This document shows positions 47,977 to 59,180 of a DNA stretch of 64,000 bases, piece after piece. Position 1 is the stretch's first letter. Every line of letters starts with the position of its first letter. The stretch covers positions 248,001 through 312,000 of the forward strand of contig JAECYW010000037.1 of the NCBI GenBank assembly GCA_023014335.1. The letters are read 5' to 3'. This DNA comes from Galerina marginata. Its lineage: Eukaryota > Basidiomycota > Agaricomycetes > Agaricales > Galerinaceae. The position numbers and the translations under genes were made by a program. Under the pieces are notes generated by a model. That model was not told the DNA's origin. It was given only the letters and a program-made list of their open reading frames with translations, and searched no databases.

Positions 47977-49870
47977 TCACAGTTGTTCTGTTGTAGGCTT
48001 ACGACCATCCTGAAGGACTCTGTTGATTTCGGGCAGAAGCAGCCTAATATCAGATCTGGATGAACAAGTCAAATATAATGATGGTGGGCAGGTGGAATAG
48101 GTCGCACAACAAGCTGATGGACATGACTCCATCTGCCAAACTTTTTTTAAGATTGTCGACGATGGCAGTGCAATCTGAGGCCTCCAATCTTCGACGCTGC
48201 ATAGATAAATCATGAACAAAAATTAACTGGGAAGAATCAGGGAAAAAATACCTTGTTCCTGGTGCATCCATGGACGAGACTAATCATGACAAGACAACCG
48301 ACTGCCACATCTTGTGCAAATTGACAACGAAGAGAAAAAAGCGGTAAAAGGTGCCGGGATATTGAAGAGAGGTAAGGCTGGCCACAAAGGAAATCTACAT
48401 CCAACATCGTTGCTAGCAAACACAGGCCAACTCCTAACTTCGTCTCAGTGTTGGCAGGAGAAACTTGTGTTTGTAGAATCATCAGTATTTGGTTATTTTC
48501 AAGGCAGATAGGAAACATTCACTGTTCTGGGCGGCCGAGGGCAAACAATCTCCAGGCAACTTGATGAGTAACAAAGATAAAGGGAGGACGTCCGAGGTTA
48601 AGCGGGTCATTTCCTGGCCACGATAAATATGCTGAAGAGTGTCCGCGGAATAGTCCTTCAGAATAGAAAGGAAAAATAGCGAGCAACTACTGTTCGCATC
48701 CCACTTTAAGGTCTCGATGGCCAGCACTATATACCGTTTCAAGTAGAGTTGAAACTGTATGGCGCCGACGCTTTGAAAAATATCCGCGCCTGTAGAGAGA
48801 ACAGTCTCTTTGACCTTGGCCGAAGATCCTGCTGCAGAGTTGAGAACAGCATCAAGGAGAATCATGACGTGGATAAAGTGCCTCTGAAAAGCGAAACCAT
48901 ACGCATGAGCAATACTCCCCAGGACCCTGACAGCCGAGATGCATAATCCATCTCCAGAATGTCTCTTTAAAATCACTTCTACGGATGACAACAAATCAGC
49001 GAAATGAGAATTAATGTTTTGGTCCAAATTTCGAAGATAAATGCACGTAGAGTTTGCAGCGAACAAATACAAGGGGATCTGGTCGCAATAACCAGACTGT
49101 TCGGCAGGTTTTATACATCTTACAATGTACTTTAAGTTGCCAGTCAGCCAAGCAGAATGGGAAAAGTTAACTAACATACTGGGACAAGTACTTCGTGCTG
49201 CTCTTTGCAATGGATAGAAAGCAACTTGTCTTGACTCCACGTAGCAATCACGGACAGGATTGCATAATCTAGTAGAGCCACTTCTTCATTGGCAATGGCT
49301 ACCAGGTGTGGCCAGGAACGGCTGATTAGCGACTGAACGACCTCCGAAAGCTCGGTGGCGTCTGTCGGCAACAAAGAGAGAAGGACAAGTGCAGCAAAAC
49401 GGCATGTAATTGTGCTCGTGGTGATCAGTGAATCTACCTGTTGCACAGCTGAATCCTCCCATAATCTTGTCGGGACAACCGACCGAAGAACAGCTAACAA
49501 CTCTATTGCTTCCTAAAATTGTTGATAAGTGCTTGAAGAGACGGAGGATCCTTCTGATAGTGCATACCGAAATGGGGGCTTCAGAAAAAAAGTCTTTGAT
49601 CGATGTCTGACGGCCAAGCGGTAAGGTTGAGTCAGAGACCACACGAACAATCCGCTCCAGCATAGATGCCGGCGAATTGACAATATTTTCCCTAAGCATG
49701 AAAGATGTCGTCATGTTCTCGAGACGAAGTGGTGAATAAGTTTGTCCTACCTTTTGAGAGCTATGGTTATAGAAAGAAGGGAGAACGACCTGATATCCCA
49801 CGAAAGAGTTGTGTCGCAAGCGAAGCTCAGAAACTGAGGGACGGCAGATTGTAAGTCAGAACTATCCATG
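47977..49870 (-). CDS. HEAT/ARM-like helical-repeat protein A
   Basis: ATG at 49870 (MDSSDLQSAVPQFLSFACD). Exons run from 49870 through about 49750, 49690-49570, 49514-49200, 49130-48530 and 48480-48260, with further exons to about 47980-48220; introns are short GT-AG. The product is a long series of paired amphipathic helices (ELSEVVQSLISRSWPHLVAI; VDSLITTSTITCRFAALVLL; GDGLCISAVRVLGSIAHAYG), typical of HEAT/ARM scaffolds. No kinase or nuclease domain follows. Such folds usually serve as protein-binding platforms; the partner is unknown. The 3' exon order after 48260 is uncertain. Confidence 0.55.
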
Positions 49871-50385
49871 GTATACACCTCCGAAATATGTTAGAACTCG
49901 TGAAGAAGGAATGAATGAGACCTAGGGCTCACAGATCGAACATATTGGGCATATCCCCCAGGAGAAATGACCGACCGTAGTCCTGACATTGAGGCAAAGG
50001 AAGAGTGCAACGAAACCTTTCACAAATCTTGAAGTAATAAAAGTACGGGACTGTGGCACGTGGGGTCACATGGGCGGACGAAAAACATTCTTACGCATCC
50101 ACTTCTTTATGTTCTTAAAAGACTGCGAAGTTTTGGACTACACCTGGAGGCACTCCGAATCGACAGCCTGGTGCTTAATCCGGGAAAAAAATGACTCGGA
50201 TTATATTCACAGCGTACGATGTCGTTAAGCGTAATGTTCCCAGTAGACAACCTAATAATAATGTTGACCATCGATATATATGTCATCATTGACGGTAGCT
50301 CCCATCCAACATGTGGACAATAGCAAAATCAGGATGCATATACCCACTACCCAAGATAATATTTGCTTGACGGTGAAGCAGAAAT

Positions 50386-51839
50386 CTATATGCCTCGCCT
50401 CTGCTCATTATTTATGAATGAAAAAGTAGAAGCACGCCTAGCTAACTCACCGACAAGCGTTGCTTTCACCCCAGGCTCGCTTGGGTCCACCGAGGTAGCC
50501 ACCGGATCCCTGGACGACAGGGATAATCGAAAGGAATGCGACAAAGCACCTTTCATAGGCCTGGGTGTAGCGGGCAATGCAGAAAAGTTCGAGAGAAACC
50601 CAGAGAGCCACTGCACAATCCGATGGCACAATGGCGTGGAGAGAAGGCAACAGGATTGCCAAAGCATGGAAATGTAGGAGAGTAGCGACGATTTGTTCTT
50701 TGCCACGTTCAAATCAACCCGAAGCTGTTCTACAGCCGCAACGAGCTCGGTGTTTTGTTTCTGGGTCGAGGCTTCCAGTAAACCTATCTGTTTACCTAAA
50801 GTAGCGGACGTGTTAACGCCGAGTTGCTGAGATGGTTCGAGGAATTCTGTATAGAACTTCTTGACCGCCACCTCCGCTTGCTGCTTGCTGCACTCGAGGA
50901 CGCTGTTCGTAATAAGCTCTACATTTGATTAGTGTATAATGATTCGTTGAGGATGATAGAAGCGCAACTCACCATCAAGCCTTTTAACACCACCCCCTGT
51001 CCAATCTGTTCCTTCGACCTTGTCCTAAACTAATCAAAAACCGTAGGTGGACTGGCTGGATATTATCACTCACTAAACGCGCAGTGAGTTCTTCTATAAG
51101 CGAGCGAAGCATAGCATTGTCATGACCAAGACGTGGAAGACTAGATTCGGCCTTCAAGCTTTTGAACTGGTGTGTCAAGGAATTAGACCGTTCGTGGAGC
51201 TCCGGGATAATCTCGTGGGTATATTCAACCTCCGATGAGAGAGACGATTCCAGTTCTCCTAAAACACGATTAAGTCGTCCGACCTCTTGCCTACACTCGG
51301 TGGCCTTTTCGTCGGACTGTACGACCTGCTCGTGCAGGATAACAAGGTCTTTGTTGATCGCTTGGTGACTTTCCTGTAAACCAATACAAGTACTAATCCA
51401 CTGAGCGACATTCTTGACCAGAATATTTTGATCGTGACTCTGATCCCCGAGTTGAGACTGGACCTGCTCTACGATTCCTCAAAATCTCAGACGGCATTTA
51501 GAAAAAAGTGGATGCTTACTAAGGTGTTCACGAAAAGTGTTTTGAAGCCGAGTTGTCGAGGTTTCGAAACTTCCCTTTAGTTGTGAAAGCTCAGTAGCTA
51601 GGTCGTTATGACTGTTCCCGACATTTGCCTGTGTGATGGTTGAAAAAGCTACCAAAAATGAAATATTAATAGAGACTCACGAAATCTACGGAAAGTCTGT
51701 TCGTGGCCTTGGAGAGCAAGTTGACTGCCTTGTTGTTTTGATCGATATATTCCTGGAGAGTGGCTCGCATTTGGTCCAAATCGTCGTGAATAGATGTGTC
51801 AGGGAGGGAACGCGCTCTACGCCGGATATCGGGGCTCAT
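50386..51839 (-). CDS. Coiled-coil protein with C-terminal membrane segment
   Basis: The start at 51839 (MSPDIRRRARSLPDTS) is followed by several exons that join to give long heptad-rich helices (LDQMRATLQEYIDQNNKAV; VIQSDEKATECRQEVGRLN-like; ESSLPRLGHDNAMLRSLIEE). Residues near the C-terminus include a hydrophobic stretch (LLSYISMLWQSCCLLS and VQWLSGFLSNFSALPA), then a Ser/Pro-rich tail to 50386. The layout (long coiled coil, one or two membrane segments, short tail) fits an organelle- or nuclear-envelope-anchored tether. The family is not recognised. It lies between two HEAT-like genes, transcribed with the first and divergently from the second. Confidence 0.55.
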
Positions 51840-52339
51840 GTCGTAGATAGAAGATATGGGAGGACGATAGCAATTGAGGACGGTTTATATACTGGAGATG
51901 AAGGGACCCAACGCAGGCTCAACAATGAATCATTGTCTATAGCTATGACCGAGATGGAAGTTAAGCCGTCTGAAAGAAGTCGAGAGGAGCACATACTCTT
52001 CTTGATCGAAACAATGACACCGAATGTCCGTATCTGAGTGGACACGGAGGAGAGATCGGCGTAAGGGCCACATAAAGGTGGGTAAGAAGCCTAAATATGT
52101 AAAATGGTCAACGAAGATATATCGAAAGGGTCCAAGACACGCCCCAGGACCAAGAAGAAACGAGTCGTGTAGATTTCATTCCGAACGAGAACACGTCTTG
52201 GGACAGTTGTCATTGTAGCCTAAGTAAAAATTCTCCGTTGACGAGCCAAGATCACGCTTGTCAGACTATAGAGCAGAGAATGGGTGTTGAGATAGATTAC
52301 TGTATAATGCAGGATGATTGCGAGCAGGTAGGTGCTTGA

Positions 52340-52615
52340 TCATGGTTCCGGAATCATTTGTGTTTGTTTGACTGGACCTTTAGGCGATGTTGCGAGCAAT
52401 TCAAAGAACCATTGCCCAGTGTTTCTTTTCTCGACACGAACATGGTCAGGATATTTCTCCATTTGTTCCGTTTCTTTGTGCAGGACGTGCTTCTCAGCTC
52501 GGGACTTGGGAATCGGTCCAAGGCCGTTTGTGTTCAAGGTGGCACTTGCAACTGACCACATGTCGACCTCCGACAAAGACATCAGACCCTCGTCAACATC
52601 CTCGTGCGTTTTCAA
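52340..52615 (-). CDS. Small hypothetical protein
   Basis: The frame continues upstream to about 52670 (KWATKAIDKSLKTHEDVDEG). It encodes a hydrophilic polypeptide with VDMWSVASATLNTNGLGP, a KSRAEKHVLHKETEQMEKYP helix and an aromatic GQWFFELLAT, ending at 52340. The 5' exon is not identified. The size and composition would suit a small mitochondrial or chromatin protein, but that is a guess. Confidence 0.35.
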   Translation of the reverse strand: MKTHEDVDEGLMSLSEVDMWSVASATLNTNGLGPIPKSRAEKHVLHKETEQMEKYPDHVRVEKRNTGQWFFELLATSPKGPVKQTQMIPEP

Positions 52616-52794
52616 GCTTTTGTCAATGGCTTTGGTTGCCCATTTTTGGCGGTTGAGTATCGTGTGATTGTAAAAAGCTCCTCTTATGCATCTCGATTGT
52701 TACTCCCATTCTTTACCATGCCACTGCCGATCGCGATGCAACATTTAAACGCCGAGTTCAATCAGAATTCGCCCAGTTTCTATCCTTTTCCCCC

Positions 52795-55006
52795 ATGACA
52801 TCTCAGGACGCCATATTCTCACTTGCAGGCTGGGAGAACTTCGGAGGGCCTTCCCCACAGCGCTTGCGACTAGGTCGGGTGGTGAGTACCCAAGAAATTC
52901 TGGATTTGGCGTTTAGGTCAATGAATTCACGCAATATTACCAGATCGAGAGAGTCAAGGACCGTCACTTGCTGCGCGCCATAGACACGGCCCTCAAGCAT
53001 ATTCCTATTTCCAAATCCATAGTAGACCGAGCTAGATTTCTCTACACCTTGAATCTCTTGCTTCCGAGGTGCGTATACCCTTGCTTCCTTAGCCAAGATG
53101 CAGCTGATAGTTTTGTCAAGAATTATTTCGCAGCGTACTGCTGGTGGCATATCGGAGGGCACATACATGGATCTCGTTGACCGGATCTTCTTTCAAGTAC
53201 TAGGTCTCCTTTCAGAAGGCGATGCAATACGCTGTGGTTCATCCCTCTCGCCTTTACTTCGCTCCGTTCCTGTCATGGTAAGTCTTAACCACAGTTTTCT
53301 CGCTGAATCTCGTTAGACTGAATATCTATAGGATCTTCATTTGGTTTTGAAGACTCTAGCCAACGCATACACGCCAGAAGAGTTTACTGTCAGAGTTATT
53401 GACTTTGTACGCCCGTGTAAGAGGGGTCGGACCCATGCACAGCCCTTTCCATCCCTTCTACTCCTTTCCTCGGTCGCTTTTTGCGAGATAATAACGCCCA
53501 AACTTCGTCGATTCATCCTAAGCATGTGGAACTGGATACAAGATGTTGCCACTCAACGCCTATCGCATATATCCTATGGCGTCATGCTGCTTCTGGCAAG
53601 CTGGTTTGAGCATCCGAAGCTGTTGAGAATCATCAAAATTCATTCAAACTTTGCCTCACGAGTACGTGTTCGGTCATGGATTGAATTTCTGGGACTCACC
53701 TTCCCTTTGTTATCATAGCTATTTCTTAGCTGGATGAACGAAGATAATTTTTTTTTGGTATCCGCAGGGGAGGTGTCCCAACATAATGGCACAGTCCTTT
53801 TTTTAGATGGCGTTCCGTGGTCGACCTCTACTTTGGCGCTTCTCAACTCCTTCCTTCGCATTGTAAACGCAAAAATATTACCCCATCTCGACGAATTCAT
53901 GGAAGTTCTCTTACATCTTGGTTCCCGCGACCGAGACATCGATGGCGTCATTCACGCAATTGTGGACGCATTGCGAAGATTGGCGCTCCTCTCTGGATCT
54001 GCATTTTCCCCGTTTCTACAGAGTGCTATTCGACTGCTACATATCCCTCTAGACGCCGGATATGACCCCGAAATACAGAAAGAAGCGCTCGTCGCCATGT
54101 CCGTTATCCACGTATCGGTCTGTCACGCGATTCGACCACACATCCCGGAGATCCTCCACAGCATAGCCCGCATTCCGCCTATGGACGCTCCAGACGATCT
54201 ACTTGATATTGCTTACGACATCCTAACCGGCCACGAATCCTCCGCTGTTCGTCATTCCTACTCACATTCTATGCAATCGCTTCAGCAACTGGCTCTTGAT
54301 GTCAGCCCGATTATATTGCATCACCTTCGTCGACCGATCGTCGACTTTACCGACGTCATGCCGCAGTCTCTGGATGTCTCATCAGGCGTTGACGTTGGGT
54401 GCATCACAGACAAAATTAGGGCGTTTGGCATACTTTCTAAGGTGTTTGACATAAGCCGACCAAACGATATCCGGGAAATTCTCCATGACTTGATCGCCGC
54501 CATAACCCCTGCTTTGTGCTTGGATCTACCTTCTTCCCTGGTTGACATTTATTGGTTGACCTCTGTTATCTTGTATATTATATGCAAGGAACTTGCCCCG
54601 GATGCACCATCAACTGACAATCTCAAAAGGAGGATAGATTTGTTTGTGGACACAGGCTACCCATCACGTTCCCTGATGTAAGTACTCGTGTCTATGTTTC
54701 ACTTGTCAACGTGGACTTATGTCTATCCATACATAGGGGGGATCGATTCCTTGCAAGGCTAATTTCATTATTTCGTCGCATTGGGGCAAAAAATCTCAGA
54801 ACCATGTAAGTTGCCTCGTTGTAACCCTTGATGCAACCTAACGAGACTTTTCCAATAGAAAAACGACTTTTTGTTCCATTTTGCTACAAGTTGTTCGTCC
54901 CGACCTATTTCAGATCGGGAAAACGGGCATTTCGATAGACCTGAAGAATTGTTCCAGCTTTTGTCGGATGATTCACCTTGATTCTGACTATTTAACATTC
55001 CTCTAG
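52795..55006 (+). CDS. HEAT/ARM-like helical-repeat protein B
   Basis: ATG 52795 (MTSQDAIFSLAGWENFGG). Exon 1 ends at 52881; later exons begin near 52945, 53120, 53333 and 53719 and continue through 54679, 54738-54806 and 54859-55006, in frame with 50-70 bp introns. Throughout there are amphipathic helix pairs (DLVDRIFFQVLGLLSEGD; DIDGVIHAIVDALRRLALLSG; EIQKEALVAMSVIHVSVCH; DDLLDIAYDILTG), a solenoid scaffold with no enzymatic domain. The final exon ends in TAG at 55004-55006. Homology to a specific complex is not recognised. Confidence 0.55.
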
Positions 55007-55009
55007 TCA

Positions 55010-57470
55010 GGCATGTCGCACTACTCGGATGGTTCCAGATCTCGTCAGCCCACCAAACCATAAGTACAAGTAGTATTAATACTGTTGTTGACGAACTTGG
55101 CACTGTCGGAAGTCACGACATGAGTACGTCCTGTTTGAGAACACGAATCATCACTAGGCTACAAACATTAATAAATACGGTCTTTCCCACTGTGACTCCC
55201 ACTACTACGCATTGGTGTAAAAAATGACCAAAATCGAAGTAAATACTGGTGTTCCACAACAGTAATCGTGAACGGTAATCATTGGTGTCTTGTTACCACC
55301 AGTTTCTCAAGCACTATTTTTTTTTACTTCTCTCCCAGTATTATTCATTGTAATTTAATATATTGAATTCTAGGTTACACGAAAACAATAAGTAACACTA
55401 CAGAAAAAAAAGGGGGGTAATGAAAGCTACAGAGGTACACTACGTGAGGAGGAGCTGGAGGTAGTAGAAGCGGCGGTACGCTATGAACATGGTGCCGCGT
55501 GAGTAGTCAGAGCTGTTGTATGGTCAGGTGCCCGAAATACCGTAGGGCGGTAGGGGGCAGACTGCCCCTGCAGCATTCCACAGGCCGGATAACCGCTGGG
55601 GCCGATAGTTGTCATATTCGACGAGGGCCACCGGGGACGCCGGGGTAGAGGAGGGGTGCGTGCCCACGCACCGAACGGCTAGACAATGGCCGCCTCCAAA
55701 TGGGGTCGGCGGTAGTTTTCGTGCCGAGGGTGTCCTCCGGGCCTCTGTCGTGTCGCCAGCGTTGTCGGCGCGTGGTATGCTCGCAATGCAGCTGAGGTGG
55801 GATTGGTGTGTAGGGACAGGAGACGCAGACCACGTCCACGGCGCGCCTTTATGGTCATTCGGGAGGCGGCATGGTGGCGACCGGGTGTTCGTAGGTGGGC
55901 GTTGGTGACGTCGGCAGAGGCAGATGGTGGTGGCGAGAGAAGGAGAACCGTGACGCGTGACGTGGCAAAATGGTGCCGTTCTAATTTTAAATTTAGGCGG
56001 AGGTGAGAAAGTCACGTGGGCGTTAACTTAGAAACTCGTTCCGATTCCGAAAACGGCATCAGTCCGATAAACAGCCACCAAGGACATTGATCTTTGACCT
56101 TCACCACCACCACCACTCTCTCCCTCGTCTGCCTGCTCCTCAAGACCCCACCCAAAAGATCTAGTAAGTATTTTTCATTGCTAATATTTACTTTCTAACT
56201 AATTCATATCTTTCAACTAGGTTCTGAGATACGAATGACCGCCGTACTACGCCTCGCTACGTCGCGAGCCCCCTCTCCAACCTGAGGGCTGTGGGCCGAC
56301 GTTAGGACAGCTGAATAGCTCAACGAGGAGACGGAACACAAGGGGAGACCCAGTCCGCGAGAGACTCACCAGGTACGTCGTGAAACGAGTCGCAAAGACT
56401 CATTTTACTTCAACTATTCCCTGCTGCCCCCGCTCATCCATCGACCTCCAGACCCACCTACCTCAGCCACGTCTCCTCCACCCGTAAGCGCCTCGTTGTC
56501 GCCCCGGTTTCCCCCTGTCGGCTTCCAGCCTGGACGTCGATATCCGCACACAAGCTGCAGCGGTGCTGCTCGCGTGCGCGACGAAGACGAGCGGATACAC
56601 CAACGCGAGCAGCAATGCTTGCGCTGGTGTTGCTGGATGTAAGGATTCGAAGGTGGAGCAACAGCACAGGTACATGCTGCTGCTGGCGCTCATTGAGCCC
56701 ACCGCCTCTCGTCGATGCGAATTCCGCGTCGAGGCAGCTCGACTGCGGTGAACACAACACCACCTGCATGCCTCAGTCGGGGCGACGGCGGGCGGATGAG
56801 GTGGGAGGGAGCTGTGTGGGAGCAGCAGCAGTTTCTGCCGCTCCTCGTTGGTGTGGGCGGAAGGGTGAGGCCATTGACACTAAATTTTCTCCCCACTTTT
56901 AGGTTCTTCTATATCACGTTGCCACTGTCACGCCAGTCTTCCAGCGGGTCTGGAGGGCCACTGACGCCACTGACGTCAACAATATGGTATCAGCACAACG
57001 TCGTCGACCATAGCTCAATGCGTCGCATTGAAAATACCACTCCTCTTTTTTTATATACTGATGTCCCATTGTATATTTTGTTTACCGAATTTTCATTATT
57101 ACGTAATAGGCCAGATCACAAGGTTTCGCTTTCGCATAACTGAGGCGATGCAGAGGCCCAGCTTGACAAGGTTGGGGATAATAGTAATAAAAATCAGACC
57201 ACCAGCAACTTGATTCTGAGCCGGGCACCAAAAGAAACAGTAGCAGGTCTGGACGTCACGGTTGGCGTAAATCGACATCTCCGGAATGTATGATGAGTGT
57301 CTCCTTTGGCTCATGTTAATTGCGCCTCCAAGCTTCACAAGTAGTTTGAGATATTCAAGACCAACATGGATGTTAAGTTAGCCAAAATATTGTCCGACGG
57401 GATTCAAGCAATGTATCGTATAAAAGGGCGTCTAATTGCTACGAAATACTAACCAGTTCACAATCTAGAA
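55010..57470. other. Intergenic, GC-rich centre
   Basis: 55.0-55.5 kb is AT-rich. 55.5-56.9 kb is GC-rich with both strands open. A transcription-start-like region (pyrimidine-rich, near 56090-56160) with an intron-like GTAAGT...CTAG (56164-56220) precedes only a 16-codon frame. TGGTATCAG at 56988 resembles a copia primer-binding site, but no LTR flanks it. Confidence 0.35.
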
Positions 57471-57475
57471 CATCC

Positions 57476-58744
57476 TTATGAGTACATATCCTGGGCTAAG
57501 AATCTGCACACACCGATGTAAACCAGCTTCAGCTTGGGTATGTTTCCAAGAAGTCCTCTATATCCAATTTCCGGGGGTATCCTGATGCGCCGCTGACCAC
57601 CAGTCCTCATCCCTAACACGCCTGCACTGAAGCCTATTCAGCAAATCCTGTGATCTAGCGAAACATGTAGAGGAGTTTGCAACATACCTGCAGGCGCACA
57701 GGGATCACCAACACAGAATTCGAACTGTGATAACCGAAAAATCAATTCAACTCTGAGAAAATTGGGGAAGAGCACAATTACGGAAGTCTCGTTCTCATAA
57801 ACGTCAGACTTGACCCCACCAATTCTGGAGATGAAATGGATGCAAGCAAAATGATTATGCCGAAGTGCAACATCACCCTTCCCATTTCGTATCTCTTGGA
57901 ATGCAATATCGACTTCGGCGATCACATTCTTGTGGCTGCCACTTGATAAAGGGCTTACGTCTTGGACCGATTGCGACGATGATGAAACACCTCCAGGGCT
58001 TTGAGATGGGTACTTGTCAGTAATCCTCGCTGATGTCGATGAAGAACCGCCAGGCCTTTCTGTAATAACTCTCGTCTCCTCCCTTGTAGGGATGTCATTC
58101 TTGGAGAATAGCGATTGATTGTGTCCTTTTGCATGAGATTTGACTGGTGGAGCAGGGGTACTTAAGCATAGACCGATATCGGGATTCTTTTCCCCATCGA
58201 ATTCGTTAGTGAAATGAATGAGATCGCTTTCGCCTCCAGCAGGACTCCCTCGGCTGTCTGATACCGGTCTTGCAGTGGCAAATCCCAAGAGGTGAATAGA
58301 ACTAAATCAGGTGAGTCTAAAAGTTTCATGAAGAAGAAGGATGCCATACCCCGGGCCTTTAACATATATTGTGTATCTTTCGCCTTGTTCAAGATAGATG
58401 TTGATAGAAGAGTGTTCTACCTGGAGATTTCGTTTCATTTCGTCAGTGGGGAAACACATATATGAACCTGGATAGCGCCGACGCACAACACCTTGCTGGA
58501 ACGTGCAGACAGTCGTAGCTGTCTCGCCTTGTAAAGAACCGAAACCATGACTGAGAATCAAGGAAGTTTTTTCTGTTGAACGAGGTTCTCTATGGTCGAG
58601 ACATGCGTTGGTAATCCTTACGCATTGTCTGGAATCCATGTCGATTTGCTGGTTGGCGCCGATTTTCAAGCTCCTGCGAATAATTATAACATGTAAGAGT
58701 GGCCACACTAACAACTGTAACACTTACCAGGTCTTTTGTGCCAT
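57476..58744 (-). CDS. Nucleoplasmin-like plus FKBP protein, Fpr3/Fpr4 architecture (347 aa)
   Basis: Exons 58744-58728, 58673-58350, 58301-57782, 57724-57688 and 57621-57476, all phases matching. Residues about 4-122 (WSLKIGANQQ; TTVCTFQQG; INIYLEQGERYTIYVKGPG; SIHLLGF) fit an N-terminal nucleoplasmin-like domain, here less acidic than usual. A Ser/Pro-rich linker follows. Residues about 242-345 are FKBP-like: EIRNGKGDVAL, FEFCVGD, GMRTGGQRRIRIPPEIGY, GNIPKLKLVYI. Fpr3/4-type FKBPs are nuclear prolyl isomerases and histone chaperones. The segment that normally carries the pocket tryptophan (VIxGW) is shortened to PCAPAG, and the FD pair is not recognisable, so isomerase activity is probably lost. 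The start ATG is the only one upstream of the first donor. Confidence 0.75.
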
Positions 58745-58799
58745 ATATCTCAGTCTAATTTTGGTTTAGCTGTTGGATTCGAGTTCGATCAATCGTACC

Positions 58800-59180
58800 G
58801 TTTGTACGAATGAAGGTTTTATACGAAGCCAAGAACCAAGTGTATGCATCCAAGTTGGAACAAACGGTGGCTTTTATGATGTACCGTGAGCATTATCTGC
58901 CAAACTCGGATGAGCATTCGTTGAACCTTTTGTACCTAGGCCTTAGCCACTCGAGAAATGGCCGCCGCTGACGGCGACGGCGATGCAAACTCGACGTTTC
59001 GTAAAGTTCGTTGAAGTTCAACTTTGGCTGATGGGAAATTTCCAGAGTCACGTGTTACCGACACTTTTGCTGGCCATGGGTCAGTCTTTCACCCATCATC
59101 ACTGACATCAGCGACTGCGACCTTCCTCTTGAATCACCACGATCGTCTTCCGATTCCGTGACCTCGTCATCGATTCCCTC
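58800..59180. other. Intergenic between FKBP gene and repeat array
   Basis: Divergent promoter region; nothing else recognised. Confidence 0.35.

Noticed and set aside
47977..49870. Assignment as an ATM/ATR/TOR-family N-terminus
   Set aside because: Helical-repeat character fits, but no FAT or kinase domain follows, and I recognise no family-specific motif.
56980..57010. TGGTATCAG as a copia primer-binding site
   Set aside because: No LTR end (CA) directly upstream, no gag downstream; a short chance match is likely.
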